This document shows, one piece after another, positions 12,127-22,593 of a stretch of DNA of 64,000 nucleotides. Under the pieces are notes generated by a model. The model worked only from the letters and a program-made list of their open reading frames with translations, was not told the origin of the DNA and ran no database searches. Source of the DNA: Rhizophagus irregularis (taxonomy: Eukaryota; Glomeromycota; Glomeromycetes; Glomerales; Glomeraceae); the NCBI RefSeq assembly GCF_026210795.1, contig NC_089444.1, positions 62,001-126,000 of the forward strand. Reading direction: 5' to 3'. Both the position numbers and the translations under genes were made by a program. Each line of letters begins with the position of its first letter. The stretch's first letter is position 1.

Positions 12127-15100
12127 CCTGCTTCGGTCCATATATTTGAAGTTAGCATCACACGGCAGCCTTTTGCCAGTAATATTTCTGCTTCAAGTCC
12201 CTTTACTACGTCTGATTTGGCGCGTTTAGCTGTTCTTCTACCGCTATGTACTGCGCAGATTTTTGCTATTGGCCGATTCAATCTCCTGAGCATTTCGATG
12301 TTGACTTTATATACTTCGGGCCATGTTGTATGTATAAACACGGCATCCTGAAATCTGTCGCGTTCAGCTCCATTTAGATTCTCTTCGAACCTGCTTGTGA
12401 GAATATTCCAATCATTTAACGTGCTTTCCCCATCTCGTAATCTTAAAAGGATATCTCTGAATTCCTATTAATCATTACCCGATTGCCGTAGAATAATATC
12501 CAGTTCGTACACTTCTTTGAATTGTCTGTAGACTGCTATTACGTTGCTTGACGATCTGGCGTTAGTTGCATACATAGGTATGTTGAGTACTGGAGCAAGT
12601 TGACCAAAGTCACCAAACAAGATTACCAATCATCCGCCGAAAGGTTCATTTTTGTTTTCCGAAAATGCTTCTCTTAGCCTCATGTCGATAAATCCTAGCA
12701 TCCTTCGTCCTACCATGCTTTTTTCATCAATTATGAAGTACCTTACATCTTGTACTCTTTCTTGTAATTTTTTTAGACAGATGCCGCTTAACTCGTCCTT
12801 ATTGTTCTTTATCGGTATAGAAAGTGTTGAATGAATGGTCGCTCCGTTGATATTAAACGAGGCTACGCCTGTTGGTACGATCATGAGCACTGGTGAACTG
12901 GCGTCTTTTCCTGTCAATGTGAAAAGTCGTTCTCGTATTGCCTTTATGAGATATGATTTCCCGGTTCCCGCGGTTCCCATAATCATTATCCTTAACAGCT
13001 CAACATGTTGCCCTGAAATGGTATCGTTGTAATGTTTTTCAATTCTCTCGAAAACTTTTTTTTGCTTTTCATTCAAATTCTGATACTCTATCACATTATT
13101 CCTTCCACTAATTATGTTATTGTTGTTGCTTGCGGATTGTCGCACAAATTCGCTTGCATTTGCAATATCTTCCTCTGAATATTGTTGTTGTGCATCGTTG
13201 GTCCAATTGTGTTTCTGGTCCATATCTCGTGATCCCAGGTCGGCGTCCCTTTGTATGTACACGTTTGGACCCATCTCTGCTAAATGCATCCAATCATAAC
13301 GGTATTCTTCATGTTCCTCCTCTTCGATTTCATCATAACTTTCTTCTTCACTAATTTCTGCTTCTTCGTCAAATGCTTGTCCTAGCAAGTCGATTAGATC
13401 GGAATTAATTATATCGATGTGTCGTTTGTAAATTGTTGATCATGGTATGTCGCTGTTTCCGTTTAATTGTTCGATGCTTCAGTGTGGAACGTGAAGTATG
13501 ACTTTGACATGGCAGAATTCCGCCCATTGATCTCCATTACGCAATCCTGATGGACGAGGCAATATTCTAACTATGTTTTCTTTTTTGCATTTTACCCACT
13601 TCCCGTTTGTGTATTTGTGGGTTAGATATAGCCTATATAGTGAAAAATCTTCTAATTGATCATCCAAATCCCAATATTTTCTTAAGGGTGACCTTGTTGT
13701 TCGTCCGCGCTCCATGATTGTATCTTCGTCGTTTTTCCTACTTCCTGTACCTCGAACGCACCTTGGAGCCTCCTCATTAAGATTTAATGATACGTTCTGT
13801 CGATTAGAATGATAAAGTAGTATGCCGAGAAGTAGGTAACACGTTTCTTGTGCCGATATGTCTCTTTCTGCAATACTGTTTAGTAAGAGTTTCTGGATTG
13901 ATGCAAGTGAATTATCGTCCGAATTACTTTTGTTTAGAATTTGATTAAATATTTCTGTGATTTGGGTTCGGATTTGCTCGCGTATTTAGAGATATATTGC
14001 AAAGCTGCGTGTATGGTGAGGACGGGTTTGATATCAACATTTGCTCGCCAACCTTGCAATTGCAACCTGTTGTGTGGGTTTAGATATGGGACGTTCCTTG
14101 ATGTCACTAATTCAGGTTGTCCATGATTATCCTCGCGTATAAACGAATGATCATTTCTCTCTTTTGGGTATCTGAATCTACAAACCTGTTGTCCGTGTTT
14201 GCTACGCAAACAATATGATGGACTACATTTGGTATGTCTTTGTAATTTGTTTATCAATTCAACATAGTCTTATAAATCATCGTTTATTTCTTCTGCTCTC
14301 TTCTGACATGGATGTCTTTTTGGTATCAGAGCATGCATATCTGGATTGATTGTTGTCACTATCGAATCAAGATATTGAATTACATTATTCATTACATCCT
14401 CATTATCTTTCATTGCACTCCAGTTTATTTTAGGTGCATTTTTTTTCTTTCTGATTCCGTGTACATGTACACTTCCCCTGTACTGCCACTCGTATCGGTA
14501 CCAATAATCCTTTAATTCCCATCGGTTTACCAACACATCTTTAAAGAATGTTTCGAATCTTTGTTTAAAAAACCATGTTGCAATGTGCGGATTATCAATT
14601 ATGTTCTGTTGTCGACGTTTAGATGATTCAGCCTCATCTCCATTATGATCATTATTTTCCATCAGTTTGTGTAATTCGGGCCAATGCATATCCGCGGCGC
14701 TAAAGGTAAAAAATATTAGCCCGTCTGCTCCTATTTGTTTTATCAAATCTAACAATTCCTTTCTTCTCGCTATCCAGAATTGTCGGGTTCCTCTTAAACC
14801 TTCTCCATATCTCATTATGCGATCTGCTATTTTGTTGTCTCCATTGGCTATCATTTCTTGTATATCCGATACGTTAATCTGTTCTTCTTTTAGATTCTGC
14901 TTAACGTATATTTGACCTTCTTGTAATGCCCTCCACCTCATAGATGAATTTAGCGCAAAATATCTCCATCGTGGATGTCGCGCGAATCTTCCATCTTTGT
15001 ACTATAAAAGATGCCTGAAATATTCGGCAGGCTTTACTTCTTTAACACGTGCTGAATGAAGGTCAGCTCTTCCATATGGATAAAGCGTGAGGAAAGCTCT

Positions 15101-16305
15101 AACCATGTAACCAGGCGTATGGAATTCGTTTATAGGTACGCCTTCGATCTCAGGCTATAGCGACGGAGGATTGTCATTTTGCATTCGATTGAGAGTTGCG
15201 TTTATGGCTTCACCTTCTCATTGTGTTAGGGGCATTAATGGTACAAACGTTCTTGATACGTCTTCTCCGTCTTCAATGTTATCGCCGTCATCTTTTCCCG
15301 ATTCATCATCTTGAAGTTGTGGGAGCATGTTGAAAATGGAATCATTCTCGGGTAAGGATTGAAGAATATTTGTGTCAATTATTATGTCTTCATAGTAAGG
15401 ATTGTTTTCCTTTAACTATAATAGTGCTTTGCACACTTTGCTCCTTCGTACAGTAAAATCCCTGAACACCATTGAATTGTTTGATGATTGCCGGCGTACA
15501 ACAAGAACATCCAGAGATCTTGGATCACACGGAAGTTGTTTCGTAAAGCCCTGAATATCCTGAGGAAAATTAATCACGTGTCCTCTATAGCCGTTTTGTC
15601 CACCACGCAGCCGGTATACTGTTATCACAGTGAAACCCTGAGAAATAAGCATTTCTTCTATTTCACTAAGTCCTTTAAGTTCGTCGGGAACGTCACCTGG
15701 ATGCATATTATTACCCCCAGAAAACTTTTTCGGCGTACCCCGGTATTTTTTTCATAATAACACCTTTTACATGTCCCTTTAACAAGCGTTAATAAAGGTA
15801 TTCGCTCTTGACATACGTTGCAAAGATTATAACGTATATTCTCCATTTTTATGCGGAAATCCTGCAACATACTGATTTCTTCTTCGCTCATGGTGGTGGC
15901 TGAATTCTGTGTAGGATGAGAGTCGGAATCTGTGTTATCACTTTCCACATAAGCTTCCTCTATTTCTCGTCCTTCATGATCTTGTCGTGTTTGTTGGTTG
16001 ATGTTTCTTCCTTTTAATACATTTCGGTTTTTTAATTTACAGGTTCGTTTACGCGTAGCTTGTCTACGTTGGTTTTCCCGATTTTTCCGATTTTCCCGAT
16101 CACTGTTAGTTTCTGTCATCTTTTTCTTTTTTCTTCCTTCCCAAATACTTTGAAGACACTCCTCATGTTGTTGTTCTGTTTCTCTTGCTCTTTTTTGCCG
16201 TTTTAATTCTTGTTCTCGTGCAAGACGTTTTGATCGCTGTTCATTTGTCTCTTGTTTTTTTTTGTTTCGTTTTCGTATAGTTTCTGGATTAGTGGAATCA
16301 TTCAT
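12127..16305 (-). pseudogene. Helitron Rep-helicase, N-terminal and central part
   Basis: Starting at the ATG at 16305, the minus strand encodes a very basic N-terminus and a CxxC zinc region (YNLCNVCQERIP...TCKRC). A conserved block begins MHPGDVPDELKGLSEIEEML (15706). The Rep nuclease follows, with the HUH signature in YRGSVHVHG (about 14460) and the two-tyrosine motif YISKYASK (about 13980). The Pif1-type helicase has Walker A GTAGTGKSY (about 12960), Walker B FIIDEKSM (about 12740) and FGDFGQLAPV (about 12600). The frame is broken by a one-base shift near 15750 and by at least nine stops. Examples lie near 15417, 15220, 15155, 14276, 13478, 13440, 12630 and a pair near 12467. Most are explained by C-to-T or G-to-A changes in Trp, Arg or Gln codons. 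Confidence 0.93.
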
Positions 16306-16805
16306 TTTTATATTTTTATTTTATATTTTTTTCTCAGATGAGCCTCTTGATGTTCCGGTGTCTTGGATTTTTTTTTTGTCCTTATCAAAATACCTGTATT
16401 AGTAAAATTTATTCATCTTATTTAGTTTTTATCTTTTATTTTATAGTGAGAAAATAAAAATTAGTGTGTGATTTTATTGTTATTTGGGAAATTGTGATTT
16501 TGTGGCTTTGACGTTCAAATTGTTCTGTTCTAATTGTTCTTTATTTATTAAAATATGATTGTTTCATACATTAATTGATTTATTTTATCACTAGCCAACA
16601 CAATTATCTAATTATTTCAACTAAATTTATTATTATTTTCTACCCTATGCTGTATTCAGATAAATTATATTTTAATTAAACTTTTCTCGATACATTGATT
16701 CCCCTTTGACTGTGACATTTCTTAGCTAATTATCCTCTCAGCGTCTAGATGATTACAAATCACGTGACGAGCTCCAGACTACGTAACGGTTTACCGTTTC
16801 CCTAG

Positions 16806-17131
16806 TTATAGGGAAATCGGTTCTGTCGTGAATACTGAATCCCAAAGATAAGTTTCAAAAAAAAAATTTTGAAACTTTCTTTAATAAAACATTTTTATAA
16901 TAAAAATGTTTTTTTTTATATTTTAATTATAGGGAAATTGGTTCTGGCGAATCCCAAAGATAAGTTTTGAAAAAAAAATTTTGAAACTTTCTTTAATAAA
17001 ACTTTTTTACATTAAAAACGTTTTTTTTTATATGTTAATTATAGGGAAATCGGTTCTGGCGTGGATACCGAATCCCAAAGATAAGTTTCAAAAAAAAAAT
17101 TTTAAAACTTTCTTTAATAAAACGTTTTTAT
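16806..17131 (+). repeat. intron-like array B, second segment
   Basis: This continues the array cut by the Helitron. Three units with TATAGGGAAATCGGTTCTGGC cores and hairpin-bearing introns-in-appearance follow. It then stops inside an ACGTTTTTA stem at the hAT insertion (TSD GTTTTTAT 17124-17131). Confidence 0.7.
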
Positions 17132-17589
17132 TATACTTTCTAGCGTAATTGATTTTTGAATGCCGTATTATAATGGCACAATGCCGAATTGCATATTGAT
17201 GTAACGTAATTTATTTGTACTGATGTAATTAATTTGTACTGACGTATTAATTTGTACTGACGGAATTGATTTTATATTAGAATTGAATCTTTGATCCATT
17301 GATCCATTATTCCATTTATCTTTATTTCCAACAGTTATTAAAATAATTTATATTACGTATAACTAATTGTACAACCGATTTTTAAAAATTATAATTCAAT
17401 TAATTCAATTATTATTTATTACATAAAAAAGAGTTCTTAAACAATATACTTAATTATTTTATTTTATTTTTTTTTAGTTTTAGTTTTAGTACTATTGATA
17501 TTTTCGTTTATTTGTTAGGACAAACTGCAAATTAAATGACGTAATTATTAATATTATGTAACAATGATGATTAGATCGCAAAAATTACA

Positions 17590-18110
17590 AATGGAAAAGC
17601 AGTTTATGAAAAACCCTATAAAAAATAAAAAAAGAAATGTTAATATTAAAAGAATACCCACCCACACATATACCTGTATCTTGAAGGAATTAAGAAACCA
17701 AAACCTACAGAGAAATTAAAAGAAAAAACATTAATATGATTCTTTAAAGAAATTATAAAAATAACCCCACACAGAACATACTCATATCTTAGAAGAATCC
17801 AGGAAGCCGAAAATATTTTTCTAAAAAATATAATAAAATAAACGTTAATAATTTCTAAAAAAAAGCAAATTTTAAAAAAACCTCATACCTTTCAAGTCGA
17901 AATTTCAACCCGAAAAAGTACAAGTCCTAAAAAATAAAACAAAAGAAACATTAATAATGTTTCTAAAAGTAATTTTTTTTAAAAAAAGGCAACTTACCCA
18001 AGATCCGTATTCTTGATCTTAAAAAAGTTACAATTCGGACTTCAGAGTAAATAATTATAATAAAAAAAATAATTTAAAAAGCAAAAGAAAAAAAAATTGG
18101 TTAAGAAACT
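17590..18110 (-). repeat. minus-strand micro-exon/intron-like array within the hAT element
   Basis: Read on the minus strand, TTTTATAG and TCTGTAG acceptors and GTATATG or GTAAGTT donors flank short cores such as GTTTTGGTTTCTTAATTCC. Hairpins of GAAACATTA/TAATGTTTC type lie upstream of the acceptor, as in the other arrays. Whether this belongs to the hAT element or to an older insertion is unclear. Confidence 0.45.
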
Positions 18111-18735
18111 GAAATGTTTTTTTTAAAAAAATATATTTTAAAAAACGAAAAAAAATCGGTTTAAGAAAACCAAAATATTGTTTTTTTTTAAAAAATAATT
18201 ATAAATAAAAAATAAATAAATAATTTTAAATTTTAAAAAAGAAAAAAATCGGTTTTTTTAAATTGGTCTGAAATATCTATTTTTTTAAAAGAAAAAAAAT
18301 AAAAAAAAATAAAAAAAATCAGTTTAAGAAAACTGAAATATCGTTTTTTTTTAAAAAAAAATTAAAAAAATAAAAAAAAATCGGTTTAGAAAAACTGAAA
18401 TATTGTTTTTTTAAAAAATAATTAATAAATAAAAAATAAATAAATGATGATTTTAAAAAAGAAAAAAAATCAGTTTTTTTAAATTGGTCCGAAATATCAA
18501 AAAAAAAATCGGTTTAAGAAAACTGAAATATTATTTTTTTTAAAAAAAAAATTAAAAAATAAAAAGAAATCGGTTTAAATAAATGATTTTAAATTTTTAA
18601 AAATAAAAAAAATCAGTTTAAGAAAACTGAAATATCATTTTTTTTTAAAAAAATCGGTTTTAAAAAACTGAAATATTATTTTTTAAAAAAATAATTAATT
18701 AAGAGACTGAAATATTTTTTTTTTAAAGAAAAAGA
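18110..18735. repeat. degenerate tandem repeat with AATCGGTTTAAGAAAACTG units
   Basis: Roughly eight copies of a 60-90-bp unit containing ATCGGTTTAAGAAAACTG and AAATATYGTTTTTTTTAAAAAA. The units are self-complementary. There is no coding potential. Confidence 0.6.
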
Positions 18736-18913
18736 TTAAAATAAAAAAAATGATCGATGAGATCGAATTTATGGATCTGTGATGTTATCTGATCAACCCA
18801 ATCATCGGAATCATACGTAAAAAAAATTTTTCAAAAAAAAAATTTTTTTTTTAATAAAATGTATAAAATGTATTAGCGTTTAGCGATTAATTTCAATAAA
18901 TAAATAATTTTAA

Positions 18914-20294
18914 GGATCATTTTAACGCTCACTGGAGGTTAAATTCACCGGAGGACTCTGGGAGGTGAATTTCACCATATCACGTGATATTTATTATTAT
19001 ATTAAAATTTTGCTAAGATCGGTAATTACGTAACTTCAAATTTTTATGTTTGAATAAAAACGTGTAAAAAAGTTTTTCTATTGACCATTTAGCATGAACT
19101 TATAAAGTTTTATTAACGAAAAGTTTCTTTTTAAATTACAAGAATATACATAACTTTAATTAAACTATTACACCCATCCACTAACCATTTAATCTAAGTT
19201 TTTTATTAATTTAAACCCTATAGTAATGCATAAGATATATAATCCTTTATAATTCAGTTAACAATTAATAATTTTATGACGGAAAAGAAATGAATATGTA
19301 AAAAAGGGATGAAGTGGGTAATGAAATTAAAAAGACAATGTGAAAAATGAAATTGGAGTAAAGGGATGATGAAAAACAAAATGGGAGTGAAATGGGATGA
19401 TGTAAATGAAATGAAATGACAAAAATGAAATGGAATGTTGCAAAACGAAATGGAGTGATGAAAAACGATATGGAGATGATGGAAAATAATATGGAGCGAT
19501 ATGAAATGATGAAAACCGATATGGAGCGATATGGAATGATGAAAGATGACATAGAGCGATATGGAGTGATGAAAAATGATATGGAATGATATGGAGTGAT
19601 ATGGAGCGATATAGAATGATATGGAACGATATGGAGTGATGAAAAATGATATGGAACGATATGGAGCGATATGGAGTGATGAAAAATGATATGGAGCAAT
19701 ATGGAGTGATGAAAAATGATATGGGAGCGAAAGGGACGATGATAAATGAAAAGGATAATTAAAAACAAAATGGGAGCAAAGGAAATGATAGAAAAATAAA
19801 ATGGAGGCGAAGGGAATAATGAAATAATAAAAAACAAAAGGAGCGAAAAAAATAATAGCAAATAAATGAAAAGGGAGTGAAATGGATATAGCAAATGAAA
19901 AGGGAATAAAGTGATGATAGAAAATAAAAGAAACTGTTAGTATTATTTTCAATAAAGAAAACAATAAAATAGCAAAATACTAGCAATAAAAGTGAGTCTT
20001 ACCTTAAACCTCTTGAAGTTATTTGAAATTGTTTTCTGAAAAACAAGTTAACAAGTTAGCATAAGAGAAAAAGAACATTAAACTAGCGAAGTAATAAGAA
20101 AATAAAAAAAATCTTACCTTAAAGAAGTTCCAGTCATTTTGGAAATAATACTACAAGAAAGCAAAAAACAAAATATGCGCTACGCGTTTGTGTAATATGA
20201 AATCACCTGGTGAATTTCACCGGGGTAAATTTAAAATTTTAATGCATTGCAGATCAAGGTGAAATTCACCGGAGGTGAATGTAAAATTAATCCT
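18914..20294. mobile_element. inverted-repeat element nested in the hAT, TSD AATTTTAA
   Basis: AATTTTAA occurs at 18906-18913 and 20295-20302. The arms share GGATYAATTTTA followed by GGTGAATTTCACC palindromes (18950-18975 and 20205-20275). Inside, on the minus strand, two 33-bp cores bounded by TAG/CAG and GTAAG (near 20000-20160) resemble the micro-exon arrays. A purine-rich tandem repeat makes up the rest. No transposase is seen. Confidence 0.65.
19300..19930. repeat. GATATGGAGYGATGAAAAAT minisatellite
   Basis: Dozens of imperfect GATATGGAGCGATATGGAGT and GATGAAAAAT blocks. Open frames of 206 and 236 codons on the minus strand (Phe/His/Ile/Ser-rich) are by-products of the repeat. They overlap each other in different frames, so I do not annotate them as genes. 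Confidence 0.85.
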
Positions 20295-21020
20295 AATTTT
20301 AAATGGTTTACGGGTCAATTTTATATTGGACGTAATTAAGCATTATAAAAATTTATGGGTAATTTATACCAAACAAATATTAAAATTTATTTATCAATGT
20401 ATTTTTATATTTTTAAGTGAGAATTCTATCTAACACTTCTTCCATATTAAATTCTTGAGAACCGTGATCTACCAGTGGTGGTGGAGGAGAAATATCAATT
20501 ACTACTTTAACTTCTGTTTGAAGTAGTTCTTGCAATTCTTTATTCATAATATTAACCCATCGTGAAATTTCCAAATTATTATTATTAGCTGCCTCAGTAT
20601 CATCACCCTCATCCTTATTTTGATCATAATCCTCATCCTTATCATCATAATCACTATTATCGTCATCATTATCAAAAAAAGAAGGATCAGATAATGTTTC
20701 TTGAATTTCATTTTGAAATTGATCTTCAGAAAGTGTATTATATGCAAATTTGAGCTCAGACTTTGCATTTGTTATATAGTACGTATGTAATTTCGCCATT
20801 GATTCAAGTTTTTCAACATTTAATCTAAATTAAATACATTAAAACTAAATTAAAGGCATAATATACTTTTTTTAATATAGTAATATTAAATATTAAATAT
20901 TAACTTATCGTGTTCTCCTTTTATTAGCCATCCAACCAATTATGAAGAAAACACGTTCACATCCTGCATTATGTGGAGTAATTGATAAAATCTTCATAGC
21001 AAGTTGTTGAATATAATGTT

Positions 21021-22593
21021 AGGACCCCGGATATCTAATATAAAGGTCATAATGGACTTTTGGCCAAAAACACCCCTTTTTGCTGAAACTCAAAAAATCG
21101 TTTTTTGTAAATATCTCAGCATCCAGTAATTCAATTTTAATGAACTTTTTTTTATTTTGTAGCCCTCATTTAGCTCTACAATTTAAAAAAAAGTTCATCA
21201 AAATTGGACTACTGGATGCCGAGATATTTACAAAAAACGATTTTTTGATTCCCCCTCAAAAATGGGCCAATCTGCCGAAAGTGTGACTTGAGTGATCATC
21301 GTACTTTCTCTCCCGTTGGGCTCTGCCCATTTTTTTCCATGAAGTTATGGATGAAAAATATGAGGATTTTTTGCCTTGAGTGATAGTAAAAGGACTTTTC
21401 GACGTTATATGAAGTTATTACTGAGGTCTTTAGTTTCGCCTGAACTCCTTACGGCTTATATTGAGTTAGGACCGTTATCATGAGTCTTGGAGTTACCAAT
21501 AATACTGTAAGATGGCAGTTCCATACGAACGTTCCCCTGGGCTTTCTGAAAGGTTGAAAAGTAGTGCGTCTTGGTTTCTACGCCTTTAAAGTCTAACTGG
21601 CCAAGTGGTTCGCAGGCCGGACCAGTATTTCTTGGAAGGAGCTCCTGACCAACGTATTTCTTGCTAGTTGATGTTGTTAACTGGGGAGTTAGTCTTCTAA
21701 AATAAGGAGATGGAGTTGAGGTGTATGTTTGGTGAATTTTACTCAGGTTTTTCTCATTGCACTTCGAGTTTTCCTGAGGTTTATGTCTTTATTTTTTGCT
21801 TTTTGTTTTTCTTGGTCGCTTTTTTCGGTGTAACTTTATTTTCTTTGGGGGTGGGGGATACTGGAAAATTTGATCGTCATGGTGGTTTGGTGTTACAATT
21901 TTCAAAATCGATCATCACTCGGGTGATAAGGGAAGTGACAGGTTAGGTACTGCAGTTTTTGTAGTATGCTGATTATGGTGGTCACATGTTGGACTATCAT
22001 TGGATTGACTTATCTAGGTAGATCTTAGGTCGAAGGATCGTTCGCAATGAGGTGGGTGTCCTCCGTTTGGGATTGTTCGCAATGAGGTGGGTGTCCCTTC
22101 GGGGATTGCACGACACTAAAAAGTTCCCCATCGGCTGGACTGCACGACACTAAAAAGTTCCCAGAGGTCTTTGTGAAATAGGTTTGTTATTCATAGTATG
22201 TAGTCAAATAGGGGAAATTGAATTTTGTGTATTTTTGATAGCGCTAATGGTATTTGGCAATGGGATTCTTTGATCTTTAAATGTAGCAAGGGGTCTTGCT
22301 GGGTACGTATAGCATAGTCGATTCTACTGGGTTTGAGATATAATTCGGGGGGGGTAGCCATAGTTATTTATATAGAGAAGATGTTGGGTTTATAATCTTG
22401 CATTTCTTTTTATGTATTTTTCTAGGAAGATTATTGTTCTTGTATTAGATTAGTTCTGCACTTTGTTGCAGTTCTTTTTTGAATACCTGGTATTCTCTAA
22501 AGTAACTTGTGGCAAAAATTAATAAAATTCAAGCGCAGCTTTGTTAAACCGAAAGTGTGACTTATGACCTGTTTTGGAGATATCCGGGGTCCT
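21021..22593. mobile_element. fold-back MITE (AGGACCCCGG family), interrupted copy
   Basis: Same termini and body as the 511-806 element. It is flanked by ATAATGTT (21013-21020 and 22594-22601) and inserted in the dimerisation domain of the hAT transposase. Its arm is split at 21289 by a 1.26-kb retroposon. The intact sister copy reads straight through that position. Confidence 0.9.
21290..22548 (+). mobile_element. retroposon (LINE-like 3' fragment), 15-bp TSD
   Basis: It is bounded by a direct duplication CCGAAAGTGTGACTT (21275-21289 and 22549-22563) and absent from the sister MITE. It is clearly more GC-rich than its surroundings. No inverted ends are present, and it finishes with AATAAAATTCAAGCGCAGC then TTTGTTAAA. 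Long target duplication without inverted ends indicates target-primed reverse transcription. Internally, blocks such as GCACGACACTAAAAAGTTCCC (22106-22125 and 22142-22162) and CGCAATGAGGTGGGTGTCC are duplicated. A 78-codon frame (21710-21946) has no recognisable domain. Confidence 0.75.

Larger units (their letters stand above)
6162..16805 (-). mobile_element. Helitron (minus strand) with precise empty site
   Basis: On the minus strand the element ends in a hairpin (AGTCC...GGACT) followed directly by CTAA, the classic Helitron CTRR terminus. Flanks are A at one side and T at the other, with no duplication. The uninterrupted target, TATATGTTAATTATAGGG, occurs in the neighbouring array unit at 17031-17048, which proves both borders. 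The 5' end reads CTAGGGAAACGG rather than the usual TC. A palindrome ACGGTTTACCGT lies just inside it. It encodes a decayed Rep-helicase and is 10.6 kb only because a 5-kb MULE-like element sits within the helicase. Confidence 0.9.

Noticed and set aside
6606-16805. Helitron reading frames as several separate genes
   Set aside because: They join into one Rep-helicase interrupted by stops, one frameshift and one insertion; they are fragments of a single pseudogene.
19254-19964. Long overlapping minus-strand frames of 206 and 236 codons
   Set aside because: They are translations of the GATATGGAG minisatellite, open in more than one frame, with only Phe, His, Ser, Ile, Tyr-type repeats.
20926-20930. 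A non-canonical AT..AG intron in the hAT transposase
   Set aside because: All other introns in the gene are GT..AG, and ATAAGT differs from GTAAGT by one G-to-A change like the other lesions; a dead donor is the simpler reading.
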